This document shows, piece after piece, positions 55,581 through 64,000 of a DNA stretch of 64,000 nt (position 1 is its first letter; every line of letters starts with the position of its first letter). Origin of the DNA: Neoceratodus forsteri (taxonomy: Eukaryota > Chordata > Ceratodontiformes > Ceratodontidae); NCBI GenBank assembly GCA_016271365.2, contig CM057456.1:606613501-606677500 (forward strand), written 5' to 3'. The notes beneath the pieces were generated by a model, which ran no database searches, had not been told where the DNA came from, and saw nothing but the letters and a program-made list of their open reading frames with translations. The position numbers and the translations under genes are program-made.

Positions 55581-56558
55581 CTATATCTTCCTGCCCCCCA
55601 CAAGAATTGCCTTATGTCTGTCCCATGCATTCTTGAATTCTCCCACAGTTTTAGACCCCACAACTTCCTCAGGAAGGCTGTTCCATGCATCCACTACCCT
55701 CTCTGTGAAATAATACTTCCTCACATTGCCCTTGAACCGCCCTCCTTCTATCTTTAAATTGTGTCCCCTTGTTCTTGCAAGTCTCTTTTTCTGAAAGATG
55801 CTACCCTCTTGGACTTTGTTGATTCCCTTGAGGTACTTGAAAGTTTCTATCATGTCCCCCCTCTCCCTTCTTTCCTCAAGGGTATACATATTAAGCTCCT
55901 TTAGTCTCTCCTCATACGGCTTCTCTTGCAGACCCTGCACCATTTTAGTTGCCCTCCTCTGGACTGCCTCTATCCTGTCTATGTCCTTGCGGAGATGGGG
56001 TCTCCAGAACTGGACACAGTATTCCAGATGGGGTCTCACCAACTGTCTGTACAGAGGGATAACAACTTCCTGTTTTCTGCTGCTGATGCCTCTCCCTATA
56101 CATCCCAGTATACCCCCGGCTCTCCCTACTGCCTTCTCACATTGCTTGCTAACCTTAAGGTCATCTGATATGATTACCCCCAGGTCCCTTTCCTGTTTTG
56201 TTGTTGTTACTACCTCCCCACCCATTGTGTATTCTTCCCCTGGGTTCTTGTTTTCCAGGTGCATTATTTTGCACTTTTTTGCATTGAATCCTAGCTGCCA
56301 TATGTCTGACAATTCCTCCAACCTTGCCAAGTCCCTTTTCATCCTTTCCACGCCTCCTTGTGTATCAACCCTGTTGCAGATCTTTGTGTCATCTGCAAAA
56401 AGGCATACTTTTCTTTCCAGTCCCTCTGCAATGTCACTGATGAAGACATTAAAAAGGACTGGACCCAATACTGAACCCCGCGGTACCCCACTAGTAACCG
56501 CCCCTTTCTTCAGAGTGGACTCATTTACAATTACCTTCATGTCCTGTTGTCCAACCAA
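55581..56558 (-). pseudogene. CR1-e reverse transcriptase core and C-terminus
   Basis: An open frame of 325 codons to the natural stop. TSGVPRGSVLGPVLFNVFIS is followed by the intact catalytic CLFADDTKIC, LGFNAKKCKIMHLEN, RDLGVIISDDLKVSKQCEKA, GCIGRGISSRKQEVVIPLYR, LVRPHLEYCVQFWRPHLRKD, LNMYTLEERRERGDMIETFK, and the end motif VVDAWNSLPEEVV. It is the longest frame in the RT/C-terminal region, best suited for a CR1 consensus. The upstream half is one frameshift away (56,567-57,055), so ORF2 as a whole is broken. Confidence 0.93.
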
Positions 56559-56566
56559 TGTTTTAT

Positions 56567-57055
56567 TTAGGCTACCACCCTGGGACCCACTCCCAGGCTG
56601 GTTAATTTGACTAATAATCTTTTGTGTGGGACTGTGTCAAATGCCTTGCTAAAGTCTAGGTAGGCCATGTCCACAGCCCCTCCCTTGTCTACTACTTTGG
56701 TCACCCAGTCAAAGAAATCTATTAGATTCGTCTGACATGACCTTCTCACTGTGAACCCATGCTGCCTTGGATCCTGTGCTCTACTGACCTCTAGGTACTC
56801 AACTATTCTTTCCTTCAGAAGTGACTCCATCACTTTCCCTACCACAGAGGTCAGACTGACAGGTCTGTAGTTTCCTGCCTCTGTCTTGGTCCCACTTTTG
56901 TGAAGGGGAATCACATCCACCTTCCTCCGGTCCTCGGGTACCACACCATCCTCCCATGATTTATTAAAAAGAGTAGCCAGTGGTTTCACTAGTTCCTTCC
57001 TTAATTCTTTTAGAATTCTGGGGTGAATTCCATCAGGACCCTTTGCTTTGTCCAC
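56567..57055 (-). pseudogene. CR1-e reverse transcriptase N-terminal half
   Basis: 162 codons: DKAKGPDGIHPRILKEL, ATLFNKSWEDGVVPEDRRKV, VIPLHKSGTKTEAGNYRPVS, LTSVVGKVMESLLKERIVEY, RQHGFTVRRSCQTNLIDFFD and AYLDFSKAFDTVPH, i.e. RT motifs up to the first catalytic Asp. The frame shifts near 56,560 relative to the 325-codon block, otherwise contiguous. Confidence 0.92.
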
Positions 57056-57749
57056 CTTCAGTTTTAGGAGTTCTTGCAGAACCCTTTCTTCTGTAAAGGA
57101 CTGGGATCGACCCCCCTATCAAGAGTGCTTCTGTTAATTGGATTAGGCACTTCCCCCTCCTCTTTTGTGAATACTGACCAGAAATATTAGTTCAGTATTC
57201 CTGCTTTTTCACTGTCCCCCTCTGCCCACCCACCGTTCATTCTATTCAGCCTCACTATCCCTCCCTTTGTCTTTCTACGCTCGCTGATGTACCTATAAAA
57301 GGTTTTATCCCCCTTCTTAACTGAGTTGGCTATCTTTTCCTCAGTTTGGGCCTTTGCTATTCTGACTTCCCTCCTGCTTCTTTCTGCCTTAACTGGTACA
57401 GCTCTCTGTCCTGCTCCTTCTGTGTTTCCTTATACTCCGGAATGCTATCTTTTTCTTCCTGACTTTCACAGCCACCCTCTTGAGAACCATAGTGGCTTTT
57501 TCTTCGCTTTTGATTTGTTTATTTGCTTCACACAAAGGCTTGTTGCCTCTGTGATGGCAGTTTTGATAATTCCTCATTGTTGCTCCACACCTCCTTCTAG
57601 CCTGTTTGCTAGTGCTTTTCTGAGACACTCTCCTATCTTGCCAAAGTCAGCCCTCCCAAAGTCCAGTACCCTCACTTTTGTATGGCTTGACTCTGTAGCT
57701 GAGTTTAACGTGAACCACACTGTTTGATGGTCACTTGTCCCCAGATGGC

Positions 57750-58340
57750 AACCCACTTCTAGATCTGAGATCCTCTCACTGCCCCGCTTGGAGCACGAGG
57801 TCTAAGATTGCTCCCTCACAGTGGGTTCCAAAACTAGCTGTCTAATGCCTGCCACCTGTAGGGCATCAAGAATGGCCCTGCTCTTGGATGTGGCTGCAGC
57901 AAATGTGCTCCAGTTAACATCTGGCATATTCAGGTCTCCCATCAACAGTATCTCCCCTTTCTCTGCCATTCTAAGAATGCCTTCCATCATATCCTTGTCC
58001 ATTCCTTCCCCCTGACATGGGGGTCTGTACACAACCTCTGTGTGGATTGTGGTGCCCTTTCCAGTCTCCAAGGTGACCCACAGTGCCTCCTCTCCTCCCT
58101 GTTTACTCTTTTGTTCAGTTGCTTTTATCCCTTCCTTTACATAGAGAGCTACTCCTCCCCCTCTTCTCCCCTGCCTGTCTCTCCTGTAGGTTATGTACCC
58201 TGGTATGTTAACAGCCCAGTCATGGTTCTCTGTGTACCATGTTTCTGTGACTGCTACGATATCCAGGCATCCTCTTCCATTAAGGCCACCAGCTCAGGAG
58301 CTTGTTGCTCAGACCACGGGCATTGGTACTCATTACCCTC
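57750..58340 (-). pseudogene. CR1-e endonuclease domain (frameshifted)
   Basis: Minus-strand pieces: MSTNARGLSNK at the start (near 58,330), GRRGGGVALYVKEGIKATE-like text (58,180-58,130), then an 89-codon frame 58,071-57,802 with GKGTTIHTEVVYRPPCQGEG, ILLMGDLNMPDVNW (catalytic Asp and Asn) and LDALQVAGIRQLVLEPTVRE. The last catalytic SDH region near 57,750 reads degenerate. In CR1 this enzyme nicks the target at short A/T-poor sites; the cggct flanks are compatible. Confidence 0.85.
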
Positions 58341-58517
58341 CATTTCCTGAAGGCTCACCCCTTTGCCCCATCCCTGTCCTTCTTGCCTTTGTCACTTTCT
58401 CCATTTACTACTGCCCTTCTCCCTATCGACACCTCCATGTTGGTGTTTGCCACACTACTACCGTGATTGTTTGGGGGCTAGGATTTTCCTGCTCCTTTCC
58501 AGTGCCTCCCCCCTTGG

Positions 58518-59445
58518 CTAGTTTAAAAGCTTGCCAATGAAGCATTTAAACCTATCACCTAGGATCCTGGTTCCCCTCCTGGACAGATGCAGCCCATCAT
58601 GCCAGTACAGGCTTGCATCACTCCAGGTGGACCCCCAGTCCCCAGTGAAGCCAAATCCCTGAGCTCCACACCAGTTTTTCAACCACTGATTGAATCCCAT
58701 GGTACGGAACACCCATGCCTCTCCTATGCCATAGATGGGTAGCACCTCCGAGAAGGTTACCGTGTGTGCTACTTGACTAAGGCCCCTCCCCAATTCCACA
58801 AACTCTTCCTGCACTTCTCTAATCCCTTTCTTAGCCAGGTCATTTGTCTCTAGGTGGACAATGACATCCAGCTCCCTCCCCTGTGCAGCTACTCCAGCAA
58901 TCCTGAGGATTCGCTCCCTGTCCCTCCAAGCCATGGCGCCAGGCAGGCACCTTACCTCCTCTCTCCCCTTCCTTGCCCAGTTCTACCTTCCTAACAATGG
59001 AGTCCCCCACCAGGAGTTGTTTCCTTCCCCTGCAGGGTCCCCTGCCACCCTCCTGTGGGTCTCCCTTGTGGAGGTTCCCAGCATCCTCCTTGGTCTCCAC
59101 TGTAGGTGCCTCCATAGAGGAACCACACTTTGCCAGAATGGCATAGGAATTGTGGAGAGGTACAACTGGAGGGATGTGCCTCTGTTCCACCACCCTCACC
59201 CTCCCTGAGCCCACTGTGGTCCAACCACTCCTCTTTCTTGGCAACCTCTGAGGCAACGGCAGTAACACTGGTGGTCCCTGGATGGAAGAGGAGGTCCCAC
59301 AAATCCTGGCCAACTCAGCCTGGAGATGAGCAACCTCCTCTCTCAGCCCAGAGAGGTGCCTGCAGATGGGATAACACCGCATCCTCCAGAACATCTCCCG
59401 GAAGACTGCTGCTCCACAGCCACTGCACTGCACCACTCCAATCAT
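58518..59445 (-). pseudogene. CR1-e ORF1: zinc-knuckle, coiled coil and SGNH-esterase domains
   Basis: Two overlapping frames. 59,445-58,840 starts MIGVVQCSGCGAAVF then RCYPICRHL, a C-x2-C...C-type metal-binding end. A heptad-like LREEVAHLQAELARI follows, then a low-complexity middle and esterase block I LLVGDSIVRKVEL (near 59,010-58,975). 58,934-58,518 carries DVIVHLETND (block III, GTND changed to ETND) and WHDGLHLSRRGTRIL, holding the catalytic Asp-His pair. One frameshift near 58,900 separates them. This is the only ORF1 here with all three parts visible. Confidence 0.87.
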
Positions 59446-59789
59446 GTCTTATTTCTGGCCCCTTAACTGTTTGCAATCCTTACTCTTTCCTCTGTTTTTT
59501 TTTCTCTCTCCTTACTTTCTTCCTGTGTTCCCTTTAAGCTCCTGATTGTCCTGTTCTGAGACAAGAATATCCTATATTTCTCAGTAGACCACTTACTTGT
59601 TCAGAGGCAGACCTCCAGCAACTAGAGTGGGCCGGAGAGCTACTCTTGCCCTTCTAGGATGGTGGGTCCTTGGTGGTTCTGTGATCACTCATTTCCTGCC
59701 CCTAAACAGGAAGTTCCTGTTGTCAGTCAAATCCTGTGCCTATAAAAATAGAACTTGCGTGGGGGTTGGAGGGGAAGGAAGGAGGGCAA

Positions 59790-60177
59790 TATAGTCCCAG
59801 TAGAGAAGTTCAGTCACACAGCAGTCCTTTCTCCTGGTGTCTTCTGCCAAGCTATTAGCAGAATCTTTCTAAGGCAGTCTTTAAATGTAGCTTCCTTCTA
59901 GCTAAGCCACTCCCCCTACTTACCAGATCTTTCTACAAGTAATTTAAACCTCACAGCAGTTAAGTCCTTTCAGTCACCTGAGATTTACACCTAGATGACT
60001 TTTCAGTTACCCATTCTGTTCAGTTAACCCAAACACACACTTTTTTTTTTTGTTTTGTATGTTAGTTTTTTTACCCTAAATTAAAGGTCCAAATACAAAA
60101 GTTCTTCTACTTTAGTTCCAGCAGAGAAGTTCAGTCACACAGCAGTCCTTTCTCCTGGTGTTTTTCTGCTGCTTACG
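59790..60177 (-). repeat. CR1-e 5'-UTR tandem monomers (~322 bp)
   Basis: agagaagttcagtcacacag then cagtcctttctcctggtgt occurs at 59,800-59,840 and again at 60,123-60,161. The element therefore begins with one partial and one complete ~322-bp monomer. Tandem 5' monomers commonly carry LINE promoters; that function is inferred. Confidence 0.75.
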
Positions 60178-60687
60178 CGGCTGTGGCCTCGTGCCTCACT
60201 ATGTCCCCCTAGCCGTGCATAAGAACTGTATAATGCACACCCCATTGTGTCTTACTGCTTACTTGAAACCTTGCCAGGTCACCAAAATAATCAGTAAACA
60301 TTCTGGACACATAACTGGAGTTGCTAACTAGTTGATCGCCTTTCGGTAGTGTAATTGTGGTATCGTGTCTTCTTTCCAATTAAATTAAGAGCCTGCCATG
60401 TTTCTTTTGGATTGCCCAAAGAATTCAATTGTTTATTTTTAAAGAAATCTACTTCAGCTTTCCTAAAGGATGTCTTGCACATATTCCTGAGCATTTTATA
60501 AGTTAACCCTTAGGCTGCCAACAGAATTAGAACATTAGGAATTCTGAACTGATATATTGGTCCGCAGCACAGCAAGCATTAAAAATAACCTTTGGTCCCC
60601 ATTGTTTTTGTTTTTTTTAATGCTTTCCAAGCTTTAAATCTTTGTTTCATTAAGGCTAACACATCTTTAGAAACCCATTCACTTTTT

Positions 60688-61553
60688 TTAGCTCTTGTTC
60701 TCATTTTTTTTGAGTGGAGCTGATTGGTTTACAATTTGATTGAATAAACCACTAAAGGTTTCCACCATAACATCTATATCCTGTAGGGTTTCAAGACAAG
60801 TCTGATTCACTTCCTCATAAGTAGCATTAATGGCTCCAGTTGTTACTTTTTTATATTTCTGGTCTCTATGTAACAAGGGGGACTCTGTGCTGGCCTAGTT
60901 GACCACTCACAGAATACAGGGCAGTGGACACTGACCCAGTCAGGCATCACCCCAAAATGTATCATCCTGGAGGGGTGAGTGACCACGACCCAATCTAAAA
61001 TAGAACTCCCACCCTTTTTATAATTAAATCTAGTTGTTTGTGTGATTAATTGTTGGACATCCAAATCTTAAAACAATTCTAATGCAAATATATTGTGCTC
61101 AGTACCCCAATTTAAATTGAAATCACCTACTAGAATCCACTCCCTATTTAAAGGGAGGGATTTTTTGAATGCAGAAATCAATTCTAAACCCTGCTTTGCA
61201 AGACCTGTAGGGAAATAAATAGAAGTAACAGTGAGATACTTATTAGATCCCAGCAGGAGATCAATCGAAACAACATCACAGCCAGATTTATTAGGCTAGG
61301 ATGCTATCTCAAGAGTCTCAAACTTAGCCTTAACATAAGTCATGACCCCGTCCCCTTTTCTACCTACCCTATCCTGTCTAAAAACTTTGTAGTTGGAAAG
61401 TGCTATTTCACTATTAGAGATCTTATTAGTCAACCACTTTTCCAATAGGATTACAACATCAAAATTTTGTTCTACTACCCAGGCCTTGAATTCAGACCAC
61501 TTGGCAACAAGACTATGAATGTTGACTATGGGGACTGACAGTGAGTAAAGCAC
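60688..61553 (-). pseudogene. L2-f endonuclease and linker start
   Basis: Frame 61,553-61,296: VNIHSLVAKWSEFKAWVVEQ, FDVVILLEKWLTNKI, FRQDRVGRKGDGVMTYVKAK, the first half of a LINE endonuclease. The catalytic E of ETWL reads E-K-W-L. Frame 61,064-60,843: ITQTTRFNYKKGGSSILDWV, VVTHPSRM, where relatives end SDHCPV (here VSVHCPV). Frame 60,876-60,688 covers the linker. Stops separate the pieces. Confidence 0.82.
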
Positions 61554-61785
61554 CTGTAGTTTAGAAGTGAAGCAAGCACCCAGACAGAGAGGTTACCTTG
61601 GCAGGTAAAACATTCTGTAGTCTGCTCAGAGGTCATTTCTCCAGTCACAGACATCATTGTGTATGGGGGAGTGAGAGAGATTTATGCTATGCATAGAATA
61701 AGAGACACTTTTAAAAACAGGGCCCAAGTTTAATTGTTAGTGAGTACCATACACTGTACAGTATCTTTTATGATATGATAGTTTT

Positions 61786-62012
61786 TTGTTTTTATTTAAA
61801 GTTTATGTATGCAGGATAGCGCAACTGAGATGCAGCGTTTTGCTTTCAGTGGGTTTGTACTTCTACCAATTTCTGTTGCAGGGGCAACTGGAGCACTGGG
61901 TGCTCAAGTGACTTGCTCAAAGTCTTAGAGAGAGTATTTCGCTCTACTGGGGATTAAATCTATGATCTTCTGATTCCCAAGCTGGTGCTCTAACCACTAG
62001 CGCACATAGCCT
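61786..62012 (-). mobile_element. SINE-S2 copy (tRNA-derived)
   Basis: Minus strand: gaggctatgtgcgctagtgg then ttagagcaccagcttgggaa (A-box region), agatttaatcccc (B box), gcaagtcacttgagcaccca, and an A/T-rich 3' end (aaactttaaataaaaacaaa). Same 3' text as the copy at 42,658. Confidence 0.83.
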
Positions 62013-62579
62013 CTTTAACCAGGTATATGATGAGTCAGTCCTCTCACATACAATCTGCAAGGGCTAAAAACAGCATAGCCAGCTTTAACTCCTTCCTGGT
62101 GGTTGCATATGTTATCCATGATGCATTGCATTATGCAACTGCTCTGGGTAATTCTCTGATTCTTTAAATGTGGTATTGCTCCTGTGTACCTTTTGCATAA
62201 TTGTTGTCCCACTGCCTTGGCAGTGATTTGTCTTTATGCATGAGATCTTGAACTGACAAAGGTTACCAAAGTAGAGGGATGACCCTACTTCTGTGAGTAA
62301 GCATGATACAGTTTTCCTCTTGTGCAGATTAGAGGAAGGGGACAATGAGGAGCTGTGAGACCTGCAAACATGGTTGTCCCTACAATAGGATGTGAAATCC
62401 AGTAAAGTAATGGAATTCATGCAAAGCATGTGTAACTATGGATGAAGGAATGAATCTCATGAGACAAGAGACAGTGTAAGGTCTTTATCCGAACATAAAA
62501 CATAATGCCCTGTGATCTCTGATGCAAGTAATCTGAGAGCTAATTTAGCAGCAATCCAAAAATGCATGCATTTACTAAA
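62013..62579. other. Unassigned stretch
   Basis: No LINE, SINE or tandem structure recognised. gtggttgcatatgttatcc and tgcattgcattatgcaactg suggest a small inverted repeat near 62,100-62,145 only. Confidence 0.35.
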
Positions 62580-62840
62580 CTGAGTAGCAAGGCTAGGCAT
62601 GACAATTTGTCAAAGGCCTTTGGTAGATCAAAGAATACAGAGACTCTGATAATTCCATTATAAAATGCAAGTACCCAGTATTGAATAGCTGACAGAAGAG
62701 CACTGCCCATTCTTGAACTAGGGGGAATCCATACTAATTATGGAAGAAACAGAATGTGATTGAAAATACAAACAGCTACTGATTCAAGTACTTTTAGAAT
62801 TACTGGTGAGAGACTGATGATTAGAAATACAGTGACTGGG
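62580..62840 (-). pseudogene. Reverse transcriptase fragment of an unplaced LINE
   Basis: Minus strand, one stop: SLSPVILKVLESVAVCIFNH then IRVSVFFDLPKAFDKLSCLA. The second piece matches the first catalytic block of LINE RT (DLSKAFDTVSH in L2 and CR1). It resembles none of the other LINEs in the window closely, so it is a separate, older fragment. Neither the YADD region nor the 3' end is visible nearby. Confidence 0.6.
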
Positions 62841-63344
62841 GGAATTATACAACTAGAATATCTGCAGCTTATTTTCCAAGGATAGTCTGACTAAGATGTT
62901 ACAGCTTATGTTCATTATGGTACGCCATCTACCAATTCTGCACCCGGGAGAACAGAAATGGGGGGGCACTAAATGCTGTCTCATGCTAAAACTGTATTTG
63001 GCATGTGATTCAGGCTTAGAATCTACTAGTTCAGGGTTCTGTACTCTAACTCCTGCAGTAATTTGCCTTCCGATTTATAGCACTGCTACTCCACACAGTG
63101 ACACACTGTATGGTGACCTAGGAGAAGTGAGGAGAGTACAGATGCAGAGACCAGAATCAGAATATGAACGCAACCCAGAGACACTGCCATCTATCTGAAC
63201 CATGACATTTAGGGATCAGTTGAAAATGTAAACAAGAGAGTGGGTAATACATTATATTTTCTATACTGAAAGCTATAAGTTGTGAATTTAAATTGATAAC
63301 ATTCATATATATTCATTACAAGTCAAACAATCTGAGGTACTCAA
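62841..63344. other. Unassigned stretch
   Basis: A 100-codon frame at 62,896-63,198 has no recognisable domain. Nothing else seen. Confidence 0.35.
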
Positions 63345-63742
63345 GTTATCTCATGCAACACTACAGTTGTGTATTATCTCATACAACACTGTGGTTGTGT
63401 AATATCTCATGCAACACTGCGGTTGTGTAACATCTCATGCAACACTGCGGTTGTGTAATATATCATGCAACACTGTGGTTGTGCAATATCTCATGCAACA
63501 CTGCAGTTGTGTAATATCTCATGCAACACTGTGGTTATGCAATATCTCGTGCAACACTGTGGTTATGTAATATCTCATGCAACACTGCCATTGTGTAATA
63601 TCTCATGCAGCACTGCGGTTGTGTAATATCTGATGCAACACTGTGGTTGTGTAATATCTCATGCAACACAGTGGATGTGCAATATCTCATATAACACTGT
63701 GGTTGTGTAATATTTCATGCAACACTGTGGTTGTGTAATACC
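63345..63742 (+). repeat. 28-bp minisatellite, ~14 units
   Basis: The unit is close to aatatctcatgcaacactgt plus ggttgtgt, repeated head to tail about 14 times with single-base variants (catacaacac, gcagcactgc, ggttatgc). There is no unique sequence between units, so it is not an array with spacers. Confidence 0.95.
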
Positions 63743-63788
63743 TGAAGAAAGAAAATCATTAAGAATCAACTGCGCTATGGTAGGGGCC

Positions 63789-63808
63789 AAAATAATAATA
63801 ATAATAAT
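63789..63808. repeat. (AAT)n microsatellite
   Basis: aataataataataataat, 20 bp, just after the minisatellite. Confidence 0.9.
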
Positions 63809-63847
63809 CATTTTCACACTTCACACATGACTGTTAACTCTTGACTC

Positions 63848-64000
63848 TTGATTTATTTATTTATTTGAATTTTGTTAATAAGATGGGCCTTTCTGAGATG
63901 TGACTGTCCCATTTTTAGGGGTGATCCAAACTTAATTATATACAGTGACAATATTGCTAAACCATTCTGGGAATAGATATTGCACATACATAGTCAAACA
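63848..64000 (-). mobile_element. L2-g: 3' end of an L2-type LINE running out of the window
   Basis: gatttatttatttatttgaa is the LINE terminal repeat. It is followed by ttgttaataagatgggcctt and cccatttttaggggtgatcc, matching the order seen at 53,497 and 12,505 (ttgttagcaagatgagc, cccattttcacaagtga). Only the last ~150 bp is inside the window; the rest should continue at higher coordinates. Confidence 0.65.

Larger units (their letters stand above)
55469..60177 (-). mobile_element. CR1-e: near full-length CR1 LINE, youngest insertion in its nest
   Basis: About 4.7 kb on the minus strand: 5' UTR with repeated monomers (60,177-59,790), ORF1 (59,445-58,518), ORF2 endonuclease (~58,340-57,750), linker (57,700-57,100), RT (57,055-55,581), and the 3' UTR ending in catagaaacatagaaac-type repeats (55,472-55,490). 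cggct flanks it at 55,464-55,468 and 60,178-60,182, a short target duplication as CR1 makes. It has few frameshifts and is the least decayed LINE here, consistent with its being the innermost insertion. Confidence 0.92.
55275..60262 (+). mobile_element. VS-4: private-stem hairpin element, loop interrupted by CR1-e
   Basis: Left end: ttataaaatgggc, ctgattggttg (55,309), and a hairpin tagccgtgcattaga / tctaatgtacagcta (55,321-55,354). Right end: arm ataagcacaataagccactc, stem 55,413-55,452 (ggggatgtgcattagacagt...) pairing with 60,205-60,244, outer arm gtgtcttactgcttac. The ~40-bp stem has only a few mismatches and contains the left-end motif tagccgtgcattaga. The loop text cactcggctt (55,461) and cctcgtgcctc (60,187) is split by CR1-e. 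Without CR1-e the element is ~280 bp. It sits inside L2-f. Confidence 0.72.
53497..61560 (-). mobile_element. L2-f: L2-type LINE split by VS-4 and CR1-e
   Basis: Minus strand. The 3' end at 53,497-53,560 (tttttatacttgttagcaag... cccattttcacaagtgac) matches L2-b. RT and tail occupy 53,770-55,220. The element is interrupted from 55,275 to 60,262 and resumes with the linker (NSLGNPKETWQAL-like near 60,400) and endonuclease (60,843-61,560). Motifs ally it with L2-b, not L2-c. Confidence 0.83.

Noticed and set aside
55798..56610. 270-codon plus-strand frame
   Set aside because: It is the antisense shadow of the CR1-e reverse transcriptase.
63345..63742. CRISPR-like regular array
   Set aside because: 28-bp units are contiguous with no spacers; it is a minisatellite in a eukaryotic repeat landscape.

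Overview
The window looks like intergenic or deep intronic DNA from a large, repeat-rich vertebrate genome. I see no credible host gene, rRNA, functional tRNA or CRISPR array. The coding traces are decayed reverse transcriptases: CR1 and L2-type LINEs, one tyrosine-recombinase (Ngaro/DIRS-like) retrotransposon, and one unplaced fragment. CR1 plus L2 dominance, tRNA-headed SINEs, and old insertions still legible although heavily mutated fit a slowly purging giant genome. A lungfish or an amphibian such as a caecilian would fit; the species is inference only.

Layout. 0-5 kb: foldback element FB1, hAT-like element hAT-1, and L2-a (-), itself hit by a tRNA-derived SINE and by CR1-a. 5.9-7.1 kb: a 1.26-kb foldback (FB3). 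7.3-12.5 kb: CR1-b (+) tail to tail with CR1-c (-), the latter split by hAT-2. 12.5-24.8 kb: L2-b (-), one LINE broken by four insertions: a 3-kb block carrying a ~297-bp satellite, the nearly complete L2-c (+), a SINE, and hAT-3. 24.8-30.4 kb: a palindromic array of five tRNA-like units, FB2 (second copy of FB1), hairpin element VS-1, SINEs, and a 1.6-kb minisatellite. 30.7-36.6 kb: a 5'-inverted CR1-like LINE, hAT-4 and the YR retrotransposon with split direct repeats. 37.7-43.8 kb: L2-d (-), a direct duplication, VS-2. 44.3-52.3 kb: CR1-d (+) carrying four nested insertions (FB4, FB5, L2-e, VS-3). 53.5-61.6 kb: L2-f (-), containing VS-4, whose hairpin loop contains CR1-e (-), the best preserved LINE here. 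61.8-64 kb: a SINE, an RT fragment, a 28-bp minisatellite and an L2 3' end leaving the window.

The most unusual signal is an element family (VS-1 to VS-4) with shared outer arms and a partly shared loop core, but a perfect or near-perfect hairpin stem whose sequence is private to each copy. In three of the four copies the same private motif recurs at the opposite end of the element. Long inverted repeats of several unrelated kinds (FB1/FB2, FB3, FB4, FB5, the tRNA-like array, the satellite block) are unusually dense. The nesting gives a relative chronology: LINE bodies, then foldback, hAT-like and hairpin elements, then at least one later CR1 insertion (CR1-e into VS-4).
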